A DNA stretch of 64,000 nt from Paraburkholderia xenovorans LB400 (lineage in GTDB: Bacteria > Pseudomonadota > Gammaproteobacteria > Burkholderiales > Burkholderiaceae), in the NCBI RefSeq assembly GCF_000013645.1, contig NC_007951.1, positions 2,294,001 through 2,358,000 of the forward strand, read 5' to 3'. The position numbers and the translations under genes were made by a program. Below are positions 1 to 9,884 of the stretch, in pieces (position 1 is the stretch's first letter; every line of letters begins with the position of its first letter). The notes under the pieces were generated by a model, which did no database searches, was not told where the DNA came from, and worked only from the letters and a program-made list of their open reading frames with translations.

Positions 1-345
1 GCGGCGCATGGTGTCGATGCGCGCATCGAGCGCCTTGACCTGCTGCGCGATGGCGTCGTGAATCTGCCGCAGCGATTCGGCGGAGTAGCGGTGGCCGCCG
101 TCAACGGGTTCGAGCGGGCGCTTGAGCATTTCGGTAACGCTATGCAGCGAGAAGCCGAGCGAGCGCAAACGCAGAATGCGGCCGAAGCGCTTCAGATCTT
201 CCTCGTCGTAAAGCCGGTAGCGGCCTTCGCTGCGCGTGGGCGAGACGAGGCCGCGCTCCTCGTAGTACTTCAGCGTGCGCGGGGTGACACCGAGGCGTTC
301 GGCGGCGTCGCGTACGGTCAGCAGAGTGGGTGAGTCTTTCGACAT
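1..345 (-). CDS. MerR-family transcriptional regulator (3' part missing)
   Basis: The reverse strand from 345 encodes 115 residues starting MSKDSPTLLTVRDAAERLGV and running off the left edge. Residues 8-75 form a MerR winged helix-turn-helix: 'LTVRDAAERLGVTPRTLKYYEERGL' type helices followed by the SEGRYRLYDEEDLKRFGRI wing. The ATG at 345 is a natural start because the DNA-binding domain begins a few residues later. The effector-binding C-terminal part lies outside the window, so the inducer cannot be named. Family knowledge: MerR proteins bind dyads in promoters with long spacers and often control their own gene. A dyad sits just upstream (388-403). The downstream rho gene is convergent in neither sense; both genes are on the minus strand, separated by a terminator. 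Confidence 0.9.
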   Translation of the reverse strand, partial: MSKDSPTLLTVRDAAERLGVTPRTLKYYEERGLVSPTRSEGRYRLYDEEDLKRFGRILRLRSLGFSLHSVTEMLKRPLEPVDGGHRYSAESLRQIHDAIAQQVKALDARIDTMRR

Positions 346-387
346 GGGGCGGTGATGGATGTGGCAGACCGCGTACATTGTACTTTA

Positions 388-403
388 ACGTGTACGTTCA
401 CGT
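388..403. promoter_or_regulatory. Inverted repeat upstream of the MerR gene, possible operator
   Basis: ACGTG (388-392) and CACGT (399-403) form a perfect inverted repeat with a 6-base spacer, about 45 bases upstream of the MerR gene start. It lies in a locally AT-rich stretch with further GTAC-containing half-sites at 373-383. MerR proteins usually bind such dyads between promoter elements and autoregulate. That this one is the operator is inference from position only. Confidence 0.4.
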
Positions 404-510
404 ATAGGTTGGCGTGTGGATTGACATGCGAGTTGACATGCGGCAAATGGCGCTAACGGCCGAAAGGCGAGGGGTGAAATCTGCCGCGCGAAAACGGCAA
501 GAGGACGGAC

Positions 511-545
511 AAAAAAACCGCTCGTTTGCGACGAGCGGTTTTTTT
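511..545. terminator. Bidirectional intrinsic terminator downstream of rho
   Basis: CCGCTCG (518-524) and CGAGCGG (532-538) form a perfect 7-bp stem with a 7-base loop. Seven A lie on one side (511-517) and seven T on the other (539-545). On the minus strand this ends the rho transcript about 55 bases after its stop codon. The symmetric A/T flanks would let it act in both directions. Confidence 0.9.
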
Positions 546-598
546 ACGCGATGCGGATGTCGTGGTAAGGGCCGCCATACCGGCCCAGGACCTTGGCC

Positions 599-1867
599 TT
601 AGCTGCCGCCACCACGGCGCATCATGTCGAAGAACTCGGAGTTGCTCTTCGTCTGGCGGATCTTGTCGAGCAGGAATTCCATCGACTCGACTTCGTCCAT
701 GTCGTGAATGAACTTGCGCAGCACCCAGATCTTTTGCAGCACTTCCGGCTTGATCAGCAGTTCTTCGCGACGCGTGCCCGACTTGTTCAGGTTGATCGAC
801 GGATAAACGCGCTTTTCAGCAAGGCGACGCTCCAGGTGCACTTCCATGTTGCCGGTGCCCTTGAATTCTTCGTAGATCACGTCGTCCATGCGGCTGCCGG
901 TTTCGATCAGCGCCGTGCCGATGATGGTCAGCGAACCGCCTTCCTCGATATTGCGTGCCGCGCCGAAGAAACGCTTCGGACGTTGCAGCGCGTTGGCGTC
1001 GACACCACCGGTCAGCACCTTGCCCGAGGCCGGCACGACGGTGTTGTACGCACGCGCGAGACGCGTGATCGAGTCCAGCAGAATCACCACGTCGTTCTTC
1101 ATTTCGACGAGGCGCTTGGCTTTTTCGATCACCATTTCGGCCACTTGCACGTGACGCGCAGCCGGTTCGTCGAACGTGGAGGCGATCACTTCGCCCGCCA
1201 CCGAACGCTGCATTTCGGTCACTTCTTCCGGGCGTTCGTCGATCAGCAGCACGAACAGCACGACATCCGGATGGTTCTGCTTGATCGCGTGGGCGATGTG
1301 CTGAAGCATCACGGTCTTGCCCGACTTCGGCGAGGCGACCAGCAGGCCGCGCTGGCCTTTGCCGATCGGCGCGATCATGTCGATGATGCGGCCCGTGACG
1401 TTTTCCTCGCCACGCATTTCACGTTCGAGCAGCAGCACCTTGTTCGGGTGCAGCGGCGTCAGGTTTTCGAACATGATCTTGTGCTTCGAGGCCTCCGGCG
1501 GCTGGCCGTTGACCTTGTCCACCTTCACCAGCGCGAAATAGCGTTCGCCGTCTTTCGGCGTGCGCACTTCGCCTTCGATCGTGTCGCCCGTATGCAGGTT
1601 GAAGCGGCGGATTTGCGACGGGCTGATGTAAATGTCATCCGTGCTGGCGAGGTACGAGGTTTCCGGCGAACGCAGGAAGCCGAAGCCGTCCGGCAGCACT
1701 TCGAGCGTGCCGTCGCCGAAGATCGTGTCGCCCGTTTTGGCTCGTTTTTTTAGAATGGCGAACATCAATTCCTGCTTGCGCAGGCGGTTCGCACTTTCGA
1801 TCTCGAGGCCATTGGCCATCTCGATCAATTCGGACACGTGCAGAGTCTTAAGCTCGGATAAATGCAT
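599..1867 (-). CDS. rho: Transcription termination factor Rho
   Basis: The 422-residue product is a full-length Rho, the hexameric RNA-dependent ATPase that ends untranslated transcripts. The N-terminal helical region (about 1-47: [20 protein letters not shown]) is followed by the cold-shock-like RNA-binding domain with GFGFLRSP near residue 61. The ATPase P-loop ASPKSGKT is at about 178-185, and later come the [11 protein letters not shown] and [20 protein letters not shown] segments of the secondary RNA site. The length is close to the 419 residues of the Escherichia coli protein. The ATG at 1867 starts directly before the conserved N-terminal helix. A strong intrinsic terminator follows at 511-545. 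rho lies downstream of trxA on the same strand with a 238-base gap, the common trxA-rho order. Confidence 0.98.
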   Translation of the reverse strand: MHLSELKTLHVSELIEMANGLEIESANRLRKQELMFAILKKRAKTGDTIFGDGTLEVLPDGFGFLRSPETSYLASTDDIYISPSQIRRFNLHTGDTIEGEVRTPKDGERYFALVKVDKVNGQPPEASKHKIMFENLTPLHPNKVLLLEREMRGEENVTGRIIDMIAPIGKGQRGLLVASPKSGKTVMLQHIAHAIKQNHPDVVLFVLLIDERPEEVTEMQRSVAGEVIASTFDEPAARHVQVAEMVIEKAKRLVEMKNDVVILLDSITRLARAYNTVVPASGKVLTGGVDANALQRPKRFFGAARNIEEGGSLTIIGTALIETGSRMDDVIYEEFKGTGNMEVHLERRLAEKRVYPSINLNKSGTRREELLIKPEVLQKIWVLRKFIHDMDEVESMEFLLDKIRQTKSNSEFFDMMRRGGGS

Positions 1868-2105
1868 ACGGAGAACCCGCAGGAGAAGGTGCGACGAAAT
1901 GAAATCTGGGAGGAGAGTGAGCGGAACCGCTCAAGGACTTACACGTCTTTTCGACGTTTTGCGGATTCTAGCATAGCACACGCCAATTTCCGCCAGTGCG
2001 ACGGCATGGCATCTTTCCTGTCGAGCGTGTTGCCGGCTGACAACACGCCCGACCCAGCGAGCCCGCGAACCTCAAAGAGGCTCCGGACGCGCCGCTGCGG
2101 CCGCT

Positions 2106-2432
2106 TTACAGGTTGCCGTCGAGGAACGCGGTGAGTTGCGACTTCGACAACGCGCCGACTTTCTGCGCGGCGACAGCGCCGTTCTTGAAGAGGATCAGCG
2201 TGGGGATGCCGCGCACGCCGAACTTGACCGGTGTCGATTGGTGTTCGTCGACGTTGATCTTGGCGATTTGCAGGCGATCGGCGTAATCCTTCGCGACTTC
2301 GTCGAGGATCGGCGCGATCATCTTGCACGGACCGCACCATTCAGCCCAGAAATCGAGCAGCACGGGTTTATCGGATTTCACGACGTCCTGTTCGAACGAT
2401 GCGTCGCTAATATGCTTGATTTGTTCGCTCAT
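2106..2432 (-). CDS. trxA: Thioredoxin 1
   Basis: The 108-residue product is a classical thioredoxin, the general cytosolic disulfide reductase. The redox motif W-C-G-P-C gives cysteines at residues 33 and 36 ([11 protein letters not shown]). The cis-proline loop GIPTL follows near residue 75. An upstream in-frame ATG at 2480 would add 16 residues of poor similarity. The ATG at 2432 gives the canonical length and has an AGAGG ribosome-binding site about 10 bases upstream on the minus strand, so I use it. rho follows on the same strand. Confidence 0.97.
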   Translation of the reverse strand: MSEQIKHISDASFEQDVVKSDKPVLLDFWAEWCGPCKMIAPILDEVAKDYADRLQIAKINVDEHQSTPVKFGVRGIPTLILFKNGAVAAQKVGALSKSQLTAFLDGNL

Positions 2433-2883
2433 TGTATGAATACCTCTATCGGTTCGAGGCCCGCCTGAATTGCTCGCCACGATACGTCAAAACCTAAGGA
2501 AACTTCCGTTCGCTTTGCCGCAATCGAAGCCTTGCCGACACATGCCGGAAAAGGTGAAAACCTGTTACGGAATATGCGGAAGGCTCGCGCTCGCGGGTCA
2601 TCCGTACGGCAGTTTAGCTTAATTCGCTATGCGTTGCCGGGGGCGATAGTACTCATCAGGGGCAGTGGGGCCAACGACTGCCGATGAAGTGCCACCGTGT
2701 TTCATCAACCACGACGTAGCCTATCTGGTGGCTCGGCGGCCAAACTCAAGTGGCTGCATTGGGGGCGGCCGCGACGCCGATACGGGCTTGTCCACATGAG
2801 GCGAAGGTCGCGATTCAGCGCACCGTTGACGCTTTGGTCGTATTAACAGTCGCGCGACAGGCCAAGCGATGATAGAATGTTTC
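2433..2883. other. 451-base intergenic region between trxA and ffs
   Basis: This stretch holds the upstream regions of trxA (minus) and of the SRP RNA gene (plus). I see no credible reading frame. The only recognisable signal is the extended -10 element for ffs at its right end (2870-2878). A TTGACG at 2826-2831 is too far from that -10 element to be its partner. Confidence 0.5.
2870..2878 (+). promoter_or_regulatory. Extended -10 promoter of the SRP RNA gene
   Basis: TGATAGAAT (TG at 2870-2871, -10 hexamer TAGAAT at 2873-2878) ends six bases before the predicted 5' end of the SRP RNA at 2884. No good -35 hexamer is visible at normal spacing, which fits the known ability of extended -10 promoters to work without one. 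Confidence 0.6.
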
Positions 2884-2983
2884 GTGACGGGCCTCCTCGC
2901 ATGGAGGGATGGTCAACCTGGTCAGGTCGGGAACGAAGCAGCCACAGCCGTTTTCCACCAGTGCCGAGGGTCAGGCTCGTCAC
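2884..2983 (+). ncRNA. ffs: Small (4.5S) signal recognition particle RNA
   Basis: About 100 nt carry the conserved SRP core: GGTCAGGTC, a GGAA tetraloop region and GAAGCAGCC (2920-2943), which is the Ffh-binding helix 8 with symmetric and asymmetric internal loops. The ends pair closely: 2884-2894 with 2973-2983 over 11 bp including one G-U pair. The RNA pairs with Ffh to deliver ribosomes making inner-membrane proteins to FtsY. The stem fixes the ends to within a few bases. A pyrimidine-rich TTCCTCTTTT follows, which may help termination. An ffs-dnaX arrangement fits other betaproteobacteria as I recall them. Confidence 0.95.
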
Positions 2984-3232
2984 CTTCCTCTTTTGTATTT
3001 CCGCTGTTTTCCGTTTTGTTCTGCGGTGTGTCCTGCGCGGGTTCTGCCGCGACGCTTTCCCTCTCCTGTTTTACCCTGGATACGTTGAGTACAGCCGCAT
3101 GAGTCCGTGCTCTGTAGTGTTTCCTCGCGCGCCTCGTCTATTTTTTTCTATCGGTCCGTTAGCCAGTTTCAATGATGTGGCAGCATGCGTTCGCGCGCCG
3201 TCGCGAAACGTTTTGCGCGGCATCGTTACTGA

Positions 3233-3245
3233 TACAATTTCCCGA
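3233..3245 (+). promoter_or_regulatory. -10 element placing the dnaX start at the transcript 5' end
   Basis: A TACAAT hexamer (3233-3238) lies only six bases before the dnaX ATG at 3245. Normal -10 to start-site spacing would put transcription at or next to the A of the ATG. There is no Shine-Dalgarno sequence in the intervening TTTCCCG. This suggests a leaderless or nearly leaderless mRNA. The -35 region is weak by eye. Confidence 0.5.
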
Positions 3246-6118
3246 TGACCTATCAAGTTCTCGCACGCAAATGGCGGCCGAAGGATTTCGCTTCGCTCGT
3301 CGGACAGGAGCACGTGGTGCGCGCGCTCACGCACGCGCTCGACGGCGGCCGTCTGCACCATGCCTATTTGTTTACCGGCACACGCGGCGTCGGCAAGACC
3401 ACGCTGTCGCGCATCTTCGCCAAGGCGCTGAATTGCGAAACCGGCGTGACCTCCACGCCGTGCGGTGTATGCCGCGCGTGCCGCGAAATCGACGAAGGGC
3501 GCTTTGTCGATTATGTGGAGATGGACGCGGCGAGTAATCGCGGTGTCGACGAAATGGCGGCGCTGCTGGAGCGCGCCGTGTACGCACCGGTGGACGCGCG
3601 CTTCAAGGTCTACATGATCGACGAAGTGCACATGCTGACCAACCACGCCTTCAACGCGATGCTGAAGACGCTGGAAGAACCGCCGGCGCACGTCAAATTC
3701 ATTCTCGCCACCACGGATCCGCAAAAGATTCCGGTCACGGTGCTGTCGCGCTGTCTGCAATTCAATCTGAAGCAGATGCCCGCTGGCCATATCGTCTCGC
3801 ATCTCGAGCACATTCTCGGCGAAGAGAAGGTGCCGTACGACGTCCAGGCGCTGCGCCTGCTCGCGCGCGCGGCGGACGGCTCGATGCGCGACGCGCTCTC
3901 GCTGACCGATCAGGCGATTGCCTACTCGGCCAACCAGGTCAATGAAGAAGCGGTGCGCGGCATGCTCGGCGCGCTCGACCAGAGCTATCTGATCCGCCTG
4001 CTCGACGCCCTCGCTGACGGCGACGGCGCCGCGGTGCTGTCGGTGGCCGACGAGATGGCGTTGCGCAGCCTGTCGTTTTCGACGGCGTTGCAGGATCTGG
4101 CGAGTCTGCTGCACCGGATTGCGTGGGCGCAGTTCGCGCCGTCGTCGGTGCTGGACGAGTGGCCCGAGGCGGGTGATCTGCGCCGCTTCGCTGAAGCGCT
4201 GAGCGCCGAGCAGGTGCAACTGTTCTATCAGATCGCGACCATCGGCCGAAGCGAACTGGGTCTCGCGCCGGACGAATACGCCGGTTTCACCATGACGCTG
4301 CTGCGCATGCTCGCGTTCGAACCGGCGCCTACGGGCGGCGGTGGTGCCGTGGGCGCGGCGCGTGCGCCTGGCCAGTCCGGCGCGGGCGGAGCGAGACGCA
4401 CCGGTGCGCCGGCCGTGGCCGCGCAGCAGGGCGCGTCGGGTTCGCCGGTGTCACAGGCGCGGGCAGTGGCGGCTTCGGGCGCCGTGCCGGGGACTTCTTT
4501 TGAAGCGCAAGTGAGCGCCGCTGCGCCGGGCCGCGAAACACAGCCGGGTAATGTTGTCGTGGCTGACAAGGGCGCCGTGGTCGGCGCGGTGTCGGTTGAA
4601 CCCGCAACGCGTGCCGTGGCGCAAGCCGGCAGCACGGTTGAAGTGCCGCCCGCGGTTGGCGACGTTCAGGCTGCGGCGGCGGATTCTGCTCAAGGCGCAG
4701 TCGCAGGGCAGTCGCCTGCCGCGGAACCGGCAACAGTTGCAGGGCCGGCGCCGGTTATCGATGAATTGAATCCGGCGCCGGCGTCTGCGGCGCCTGCCGC
4801 CCCGGCACCCGCGTTGGCCCCGTGGGACGATGCCCCTGCCAACCCGGCAGCGAGAGAAGCTTCCACGACCGCTGGCCTTGATGATCCTGCCGCGGGTGAA
4901 GTCTCTGCAGCCGCTGGCGACAACGGTTCGGCAGCGAGCGAAGCCTCCACAACTGCCGGCCTCGACGATCCTGCCTCGAACCACGTCTCCGTAACTGCTG
5001 GTCTCAGCGATGCCGCCTCGAACGAAGTCTCCGCCGCTGGCCTCAACGGTGCGGCCCCGAACGAAGCCCTCACAGCCGCAGCTCTCGAGGACGAAGCTCC
5101 CGCCAACGAAGCTCCCGCGTCTTCGCTGAGCGCACCCGCAGCCGCTGCGTTTGCGCGCACGGAGCAAGCCGCGGCTGCGGCAACGTCGCAAGAACTACCG
5201 CCCGCAGCCGCAACCGAACCTCGCCGCGCGGGCGGTGCGAGCGCCGCTCTCGACGTGTTGCGCAGTGCCGGCTTGAAAGTGTCGTCGGACCGTGGCCGCG
5301 CGAGCGCGGCCGCCGCCGCGAAGCCCGCCACGCCGAAGCCCGCCACGCCGCGCGTCGTCGTTCCCGTGCCGACGCCGGGCGCGCCGCGCCGTGCGCCGCA
5401 GCAGGATGCCGCACCGGCAGCACCTGCGGCGCGCGCGGCTGCATCGGCGTCTTCGTCGCCGGGCCAGCGCAACGGCGCTGAGCAGAATGGCGCGTCGGTG
5501 CCGCCGTGGGATGACATGCCGCCGCCTGACGAATACATGCCGCTCACGGCCGCCGACGAAGGCTATTATGGCCTGCCGGACGAAGGCTACATGCCCGTGT
5601 TCGACAGCGGCCCGGACGATGTCCGCGTGAGCGCCGCGCCCGCGTCGACGGCCGCGCCGGTGATCGACCAACGTCCGCTGCCGCCCGCCGTGCCGCTCGA
5701 TCCGCTGGGCTTCAAGGGCGACTGGCCGGCGCTTGCCGTCGACTTGCCGCTCAAGGGCATTTCGTATCAGCTCGCGTTCAACAGCGAACTCATGGCGCTC
5801 GAAGGCAATACGCTCAAACTGAACGTGCCGGTGCCGCAGTACGCTGAAGCCTCGCAGGTCGCCAAACTGAAAACCGCGCTCGCCGACAGGCTCGGCCACA
5901 CTGTCGAGGTGCTGGTCGAAGTCGGTCCGGCGCGCCGTACGGCCGCCGCGCACGACGCCGCCATGCGCGCACAGCGGCAGCAGGAAGCCGAGCGCGAGAT
6001 CGGCGCCGATCCGTTCGTGCAGTCGCTGATCCGCGAGTTCGGCGCGAGCATCGTGCCCGGCTCGATCCGCCCGATTACTCCGGACGCCGGTTCGAACGGC
6101 GCGCCGTCGGTCCACTGA
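3245..6118 (+). CDS. dnaX: DNA polymerase III subunits gamma and tau
   Basis: The 957-residue product is the clamp-loader ATPase of the replicative polymerase. Residues 1-370 carry the AAA+ core: Walker A GTRGVGKT at 45-52, four zinc-binding cysteines at 63, 73, 76 and 79, the DEVH Walker B at 126-129, and the sensor SRC at 168-170. Residues about 370-800 are an Ala/Pro/Ser-rich linker with degenerate 14-15-residue repeats (bases about 4856-5107). The last 130 residues are the tau domain that contacts polymerase and helicase. Escherichia coli DnaX is 643 residues, so this linker is very long. I see no A-AAA-AAG slippery sequence at the end of the ATPase part, so a shorter gamma form by frameshifting is not evident. 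The ATG lacks a ribosome-binding site. ybaB and recR follow, the usual trio. Confidence 0.97.
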   Translation: MTYQVLARKWRPKDFASLVGQEHVVRALTHALDGGRLHHAYLFTGTRGVGKTTLSRIFAKALNCETGVTSTPCGVCRACREIDEGRFVDYVEMDAASNRGVDEMAALLERAVYAPVDARFKVYMIDEVHMLTNHAFNAMLKTLEEPPAHVKFILATTDPQKIPVTVLSRCLQFNLKQMPAGHIVSHLEHILGEEKVPYDVQALRLLARAADGSMRDALSLTDQAIAYSANQVNEEAVRGMLGALDQSYLIRLLDALADGDGAAVLSVADEMALRSLSFSTALQDLASLLHRIAWAQFAPSSVLDEWPEAGDLRRFAEALSAEQVQLFYQIATIGRSELGLAPDEYAGFTMTLLRMLAFEPAPTGGGGAVGAARAPGQSGAGGARRTGAPAVAAQQGASGSPVSQARAVAASGAVPGTSFEAQVSAAAPGRETQPGNVVVADKGAVVGAVSVEPATRAVAQAGSTVEVPPAVGDVQAAAADSAQGAVAGQSPAAEPATVAGPAPVIDELNPAPASAAPAAPAPALAPWDDAPANPAAREASTTAGLDDPAAGEVSAAAGDNGSAASEASTTAGLDDPASNHVSVTAGLSDAASNEVSAAGLNGAAPNEALTAAALEDEAPANEAPASSLSAPAAAAFARTEQAAAAATSQELPPAAATEPRRAGGASAALDVLRSAGLKVSSDRGRASAAAAAKPATPKPATPRVVVPVPTPGAPRRAPQQDAAPAAPAARAAASASSSPGQRNGAEQNGASVPPWDDMPPPDEYMPLTAADEGYYGLPDEGYMPVFDSGPDDVRVSAAPASTAAPVIDQRPLPPAVPLDPLGFKGDWPALAVDLPLKGISYQLAFNSELMALEGNTLKLNVPVPQYAEASQVAKLKTALADRLGHTVEVLVEVGPARRTAAAHDAAMRAQRQQEAEREIGADPFVQSLIREFGASIVPGSIRPITPDAGSNGAPSVH
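4856..5107 (+). repeat. Degenerate tandem repeats inside the dnaX linker
   Basis: Six imperfect units of about 42-48 bases encode variants of [83 protein letters not shown] and [15 protein letters not shown]. Two units share the identical [12 protein letters not shown]. They sit in the disordered linker between the ATPase and tau domains. The repeats probably arose by duplication and are likely to vary in copy number between strains. Confidence 0.75.
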
Positions 6119-6185
6119 TTCGCCGCGCGACACGCCAGAGCGCGCCCGATTTCCGAATTTCACGCTATCAAGAAGGAGCATGTCC

Positions 6186-6512
6186 ATGATGAAAGGCCAA
6201 CTCGCCGGGCTGATGAAGCAAGCCCAGCAGATGCAGGAAAACATGAAGAAAATGCAGGAGCAACTCGCACTGATCGAAGTCGAGGGGCAGTCGGGCGCCG
6301 GTCTCGTGAAGGTGACGATGACCTGCAAGAACGACGTGCGCCGCGTATCGATCGACCCGAGCCTGCTCGCCGACGACAAGGACATGCTGGAAGACCTCGT
6401 CGCCGCCGCGTTCAACGACGCCGTGCGCAAGGCTGAAGCCACCGCCCAGGAAAAAATGGGTGGCATGACCTCGGGCCTGCCGCTGCCGCCGGGCTTCAAG
6501 CTGCCGTTCTGA
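6186..6512 (+). CDS. ybaB: YbaB/EbfC family nucleoid-associated protein
   Basis: The 108-residue product ([20 protein letters not shown]) is a small dimeric DNA-binding protein found between dnaX and recR in most bacteria. It has a long N-terminal helix rich in Met, Gln and Lys, a central sheet with the [25 protein letters not shown] pattern, and a C-terminal helix ending PPGFKLPF. An upstream ATG at 6180 is in frame. However, the AGGAG at 6174-6178 is ideally spaced (7 bases) from the ATG at 6186 and only one base from 6180, so 6186 is preferred. The gene begins 67 bases after dnaX. A 10-bp inverted repeat (6517-6538) without a T tract follows the stop codon. Confidence 0.93.
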   Translation: MMKGQLAGLMKQAQQMQENMKKMQEQLALIEVEGQSGAGLVKVTMTCKNDVRRVSIDPSLLADDKDMLEDLVAAAFNDAVRKAEATAQEKMGGMTSGLPLPPGFKLPF

Positions 6513-6516
6513 ACGA

Positions 6517-6538
6517 CGCCGCGACTGTAGTCGCGGCG
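6517..6538. repeat. Perfect inverted repeat after ybaB
   Basis: CGCCGCGACT (6517-6526) and AGTCGCGGCG (6529-6538) are perfect complements separated by two bases. They would form a very stable hairpin right after the ybaB stop codon. No T tract follows, so this is not a standard intrinsic terminator. It may protect the 3' end of a processed dnaX-ybaB message or pause transcription before recR. Confidence 0.6.
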
Positions 6539-6748
6539 GCGTGACCGGCACAATGGAACGCGCGAGCCGTACCTCCCGTCAGGGTTGCACGCGCGGCGCG
6601 CGTTCCGCGCTTGATCCAACTGGCCGCGCCGCGGCTGGAATGTGCAGCGCGCGCCACGCGAGGCCGTCGCCGCAATGATGGAAACCGAACGAATCACCTG
6701 TATCGCCACCCGCATAACCGGGCGCTACCCACTTCGACGCCGATCCGC

Positions 6749-7345
6749 ATGAAACAACCTTCCGCCTTGTCGGCGCTCGTCGAAGCGCTGCGCGCGCTGC
6801 CTGGCGTCGGGCCGAAGTCCGCGCAACGCATGGCGTACCACCTGATGCAGCACGACCGCGACGGCGCCGAAAAACTCGGCCGCTCGCTGCTGTTCGCCAC
6901 CGAGCATCTGCAGCACTGCGAGAAGTGCAACACCTTCACCGAAGCGCAGATCTGCGAGGTCTGCCTCGACGAGGAGCGCGATCCCACCTTGCTGTGCGTC
7001 GTCGAAACGCCTGCCGACCAGATCATGCTCGAGCAGACCATGACCTATCGCGGTCTTTATTTCGTGCTGATGGGGCGCCTGAGTCCGCTCGACGGTATCG
7101 GTCCGAAGGAGATTCATTTCGACCGGCTCGTCCGGCGCGCGTCGGACGGCGTGGTCAAGGAAGTGGTGCTCGCAACCAATTTCACCAACGAAGGCGAAGC
7201 GACCGCGCATTACCTCGGGCAGACGCTCAAGGCGCGCGGCCTCGCCGTCACGCGTCTTGCGCGCGGCGTGCCGGTGGGTGGCGAACTGGAGTACGTGGAC
7301 GCCGGCACGATCGCCCGCGCCATGCTCGATCGCCGCTCGATGTAG
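6749..7345 (+). CDS. recR: Recombination mediator protein RecR
   Basis: The 198-residue product acts with RecF and RecO to load RecA on gapped DNA. The N-terminal helix-hairpin-helix is seen as [21 protein letters not shown] four-cysteine zinc finger follows ([16 protein letters not shown]). The Toprim domain carries [14 protein letters not shown] and [11 protein letters not shown]. The length matches the family. The longer frame from 6611 adds 46 unrelated residues, so the ATG at 6749, which starts at [15 protein letters not shown], is used. The gap to ybaB is 236 bases, larger than usual for this trio. Confidence 0.97.
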   Translation: MKQPSALSALVEALRALPGVGPKSAQRMAYHLMQHDRDGAEKLGRSLLFATEHLQHCEKCNTFTEAQICEVCLDEERDPTLLCVVETPADQIMLEQTMTYRGLYFVLMGRLSPLDGIGPKEIHFDRLVRRASDGVVKEVVLATNFTNEGEATAHYLGQTLKARGLAVTRLARGVPVGGELEYVDAGTIARAMLDRRSM

Positions 7346-7409
7346 CGCGAGGCGCCGGTTTCAACCTGACGCAGCGCAGCGCGCGTCAGGATCAGAACAA
7401 AGGAGACAC

Positions 7410-8651
7410 ATGAGCGTCACCCCTGAATCAGGCGCGGGCGCCGCGCCTCAAGAGAAAACCGGCCCGCTCGCCGGCGTCAAGGTGCTGGAACTCGGCACGC
7501 TGATCGCCGGTCCGTTCGCCGCGCGCTTTCTCGGCGAATTCGGCGCCGACGTCGTCAAGATCGAAGATCCCAAAGGCGGCGACCCGCTGCGCAAGTGGCG
7601 CAAGCTTTATCCGGAAGTCGGCGGCACGTCGCTCTGGTGGGCCGTGCAGGCACGCAACAAGAAATCCGTCACGATCAATCTGAAGGCCGAAGAGGGCAAG
7701 GAGATCGTGCGGCGCCTCGCGAAGGAAGCGGATATCGTCGTCGAAAATTTCCGGCCGGGTTTGCTGGAGAAACTCGGGCTCGGTTACGACGTGCTGTCCG
7801 CGGAAAATCCCGGCCTCGTCATGGTGCGCCTGTCCGGCTATGGCCAGACCGGGCCGTACCGCGACCGGCCCGGCTTCGGCGCGATCGCCGAATCGATGGG
7901 CGGCCTGCGGCATATCACCGGTTATCCGGATTTGCCGCCGCCGCGCATCGGCATTTCGATCGGCGATTCGATCGCCGCGCTGCACGGCGTGATCGGCGCG
8001 CTGATGGCGCTGCATCACAAGCAGGTGAACGGCGGCAAGGGGCAGGTGGTCGACGTGGCGCTGTACGAGGCCGTCTTCAACATGATGGAAAGCGTGGTGC
8101 CCGAATACGGCGTGTACGGCATGGTGCGCGAGCGCACCGGCGCGTCGCTGCCCGGGATCGTGCCGTCCAATACGTATCCGTGCCGCGACGGCAGCATCGT
8201 GATCGGCGGCAATAGCGATCCGATCTTCAGGCGCCTGATGATGGCGATCGACCGCGAGGATCTCGCGAACGACCCGACGCTCGCGCACAACGACGGCCGT
8301 GTGCCGCGCACCCAGGAAATCGACGGTGCGATCGCCGCGTGGCTCGCCACGCGCACCATCGACGAAGCCCTTGCCGTGCTGAACGCGGCCGACGTGCCGG
8401 TGGGCCGCATCTACAGCGTGGCGGACATGTTCACCGATCCGCAGTTCATGGCGCGCCACATGATCCAGCGTTTCAAGTGGCAGGACGGCCGGGAAATCAC
8501 GCTGCCGTCGGTCACGCCGAAGCTCTCGGCCACGCCGGGCGAGACGCGCTGGCTGGGCCCGGAACTGGGTGAACATACCGATGAAGTCCTTCAATCACTG
8601 GGTTATGATGCAGACCACATCGCGAGGTTGCACGCGCAACAAATAGTCTGA
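7410..8651 (+). CDS. Class III CoA-transferase (CaiB/BaiF family)
   Basis: The 413-residue product transfers coenzyme A between carboxylic acids. The family signature is clear: PLAGVKVLELGTLIAGPFAAR at the N terminus, then FGADVVKIEDPKGGDPLRKW, and VENFRPGLLEKLGLGYDVL. The catalytic aspartate is probably the Asp of GISIGDSIAALHG, by alignment in mind with formyl-CoA transferase. The ATG at 7410 follows an AAGGAG at a spacing of about 6 bases. The next gene begins 69 bases downstream and encodes an ABC-importer binding protein. The two may therefore form one unit in which an imported carboxylate is activated to its CoA thioester. The substrate cannot be read from the sequence. Confidence 0.92.
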   Translation: MSVTPESGAGAAPQEKTGPLAGVKVLELGTLIAGPFAARFLGEFGADVVKIEDPKGGDPLRKWRKLYPEVGGTSLWWAVQARNKKSVTINLKAEEGKEIVRRLAKEADIVVENFRPGLLEKLGLGYDVLSAENPGLVMVRLSGYGQTGPYRDRPGFGAIAESMGGLRHITGYPDLPPPRIGISIGDSIAALHGVIGALMALHHKQVNGGKGQVVDVALYEAVFNMMESVVPEYGVYGMVRERTGASLPGIVPSNTYPCRDGSIVIGGNSDPIFRRLMMAIDREDLANDPTLAHNDGRVPRTQEIDGAIAAWLATRTIDEALAVLNAADVPVGRIYSVADMFTDPQFMARHMIQRFKWQDGREITLPSVTPKLSATPGETRWLGPELGEHTDEVLQSLGYDADHIARLHAQQIV

Positions 8652-8720
8652 GTGTGCGCGCTGCGACAAGACAGAAAAGCCGATAAAAAACGGACAACAA
8701 AAGTTTGGAGACTCAAGACC

Positions 8721-9758
8721 ATGCAACGGAGAAGCTTTCTCGCCGGTACCGCCGCACTCGCGGGCGCCACGCTCGCCGCCACGCCGCTTGCCTTCGCGCA
8801 GGGCAAACCTGAAACCACCAAGGTGGCGATCGCCGTCGGCGGCAAGAACCTGTTCTACTACCTGCCGCTGACCATCGCGGAGCGCCGCAACTACTTCAAG
8901 GACGAAGGGCTCGAAGTCGAAATTTCCGACTTCGCCGGCGGCTCGCAGGCATTGAAGGCGGCGGTTGGCGGTAGCGCGGACGTGGTGTCCGGCGCGTTCG
9001 AACACACCTTGCTGCTGCAGGCGCAGAAGCAGATGTTCCGCGAATTCGTGCTGCAGGGGCGCGCGCCGCAGATCGTGCTCGCGGTCTCGAAGAAGACCAT
9101 GCCGAACTACAAATCGATTGCCGATCTGAAGGGCAAGAAAATCGGCGTCACCGCGCCGGGTTCGTCGACCTCGATCATGGCGAGCTTTGTGTTGGCGAAA
9201 GCCGGGCTGACCGCGAAAGACGTCGCCTTCATCGGCGTGGGCGCGGGTGCCGGCGCCATTGCCGCGTTGCAGTCGGGGCAGATCGACGCCATTGCCAATC
9301 TCGACCCGGTAATGACCAAGCTCGAACGCACCGGCGAGATTCGCGTCGTGTCGGACACCCGCACGCTTGCCGATACGCGCAGCGTCTTCGGCGGCGACAT
9401 GCCGGCGGGCTGCCTGTATGCGTCGCAAAGCTTTATCACCAGGAATCCTAACACCACCCAGGCGTTGACCAACGCGATGGTGCGCGCGCTCAAGTGGCTG
9501 CAAACGGCAACCGGCAGCGAACTGATCAATACGGTGCCGGAAGGCTATCTGCTCGGCGACCGCGCGGTGTATCTGGACGCGTGGCAGCACGTGAAAGAAG
9601 CCATGTCGCCCGACGGCCTGATGCCGGCGGACGGTCCCGCGACGTCGCTGAAAACGCTGCAGGCGTTCGACCCGAACGTGCAGGGCAAGCCGATCGATCT
9701 GTCGAAGACGTGGACCAACGACTTCGTCAAGAAAGCGCTGAGCACCGTCAAGGCTTGA
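8721..9758 (+). CDS. ABC importer substrate-binding protein, nitrate/sulfonate/taurine class
   Basis: The 345-residue product has a twin-arginine-type signal, MQRRSFLAGTAALAGATLAATPLAFAQG, shown here by its RRSFLAG motif at residues 3-9 and an AFA-Q cleavage site near residue 26. The mature part resembles NMT1/SsuA-like binding proteins: VAIAVGGKNLFYYLPLTIAE, then GLEVEISDFAGGSQALKAAVGGSADVV type segments, and SIADLKGKKIGVTAPGS. It should capture a small organic or inorganic anion, or a thiamine-precursor-like molecule, in the periplasm. The start at 8721 is preferred over longer in-frame options because it puts the signal sequence at the N terminus. It is followed by the ATPase and permease of the same importer. 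Confidence 0.9.
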   Translation: MQRRSFLAGTAALAGATLAATPLAFAQGKPETTKVAIAVGGKNLFYYLPLTIAERRNYFKDEGLEVEISDFAGGSQALKAAVGGSADVVSGAFEHTLLLQAQKQMFREFVLQGRAPQIVLAVSKKTMPNYKSIADLKGKKIGVTAPGSSTSIMASFVLAKAGLTAKDVAFIGVGAGAGAIAALQSGQIDAIANLDPVMTKLERTGEIRVVSDTRTLADTRSVFGGDMPAGCLYASQSFITRNPNTTQALTNAMVRALKWLQTATGSELINTVPEGYLLGDRAVYLDAWQHVKEAMSPDGLMPADGPATSLKTLQAFDPNVQGKPIDLSKTWTNDFVKKALSTVKA

Positions 9759-9884
9759 GGCGAACCTGGCCGCGCGGGCTGGGCGGCGGCAGCGCTGCAA
9801 GGTGACGCGCGCCGCGTTCGCTCCCGGGCCCGTTTGCCATGACGCGATCACACACCGAATCCGATCTTCGAAGCGAGCTGAACG

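Noticed and set aside
3245..4400. Programmed frameshift site in dnaX for a short gamma subunit
   Set aside because: No A-AAA-AAG or comparable slippery run with a downstream stop was found near the end of the ATPase region.
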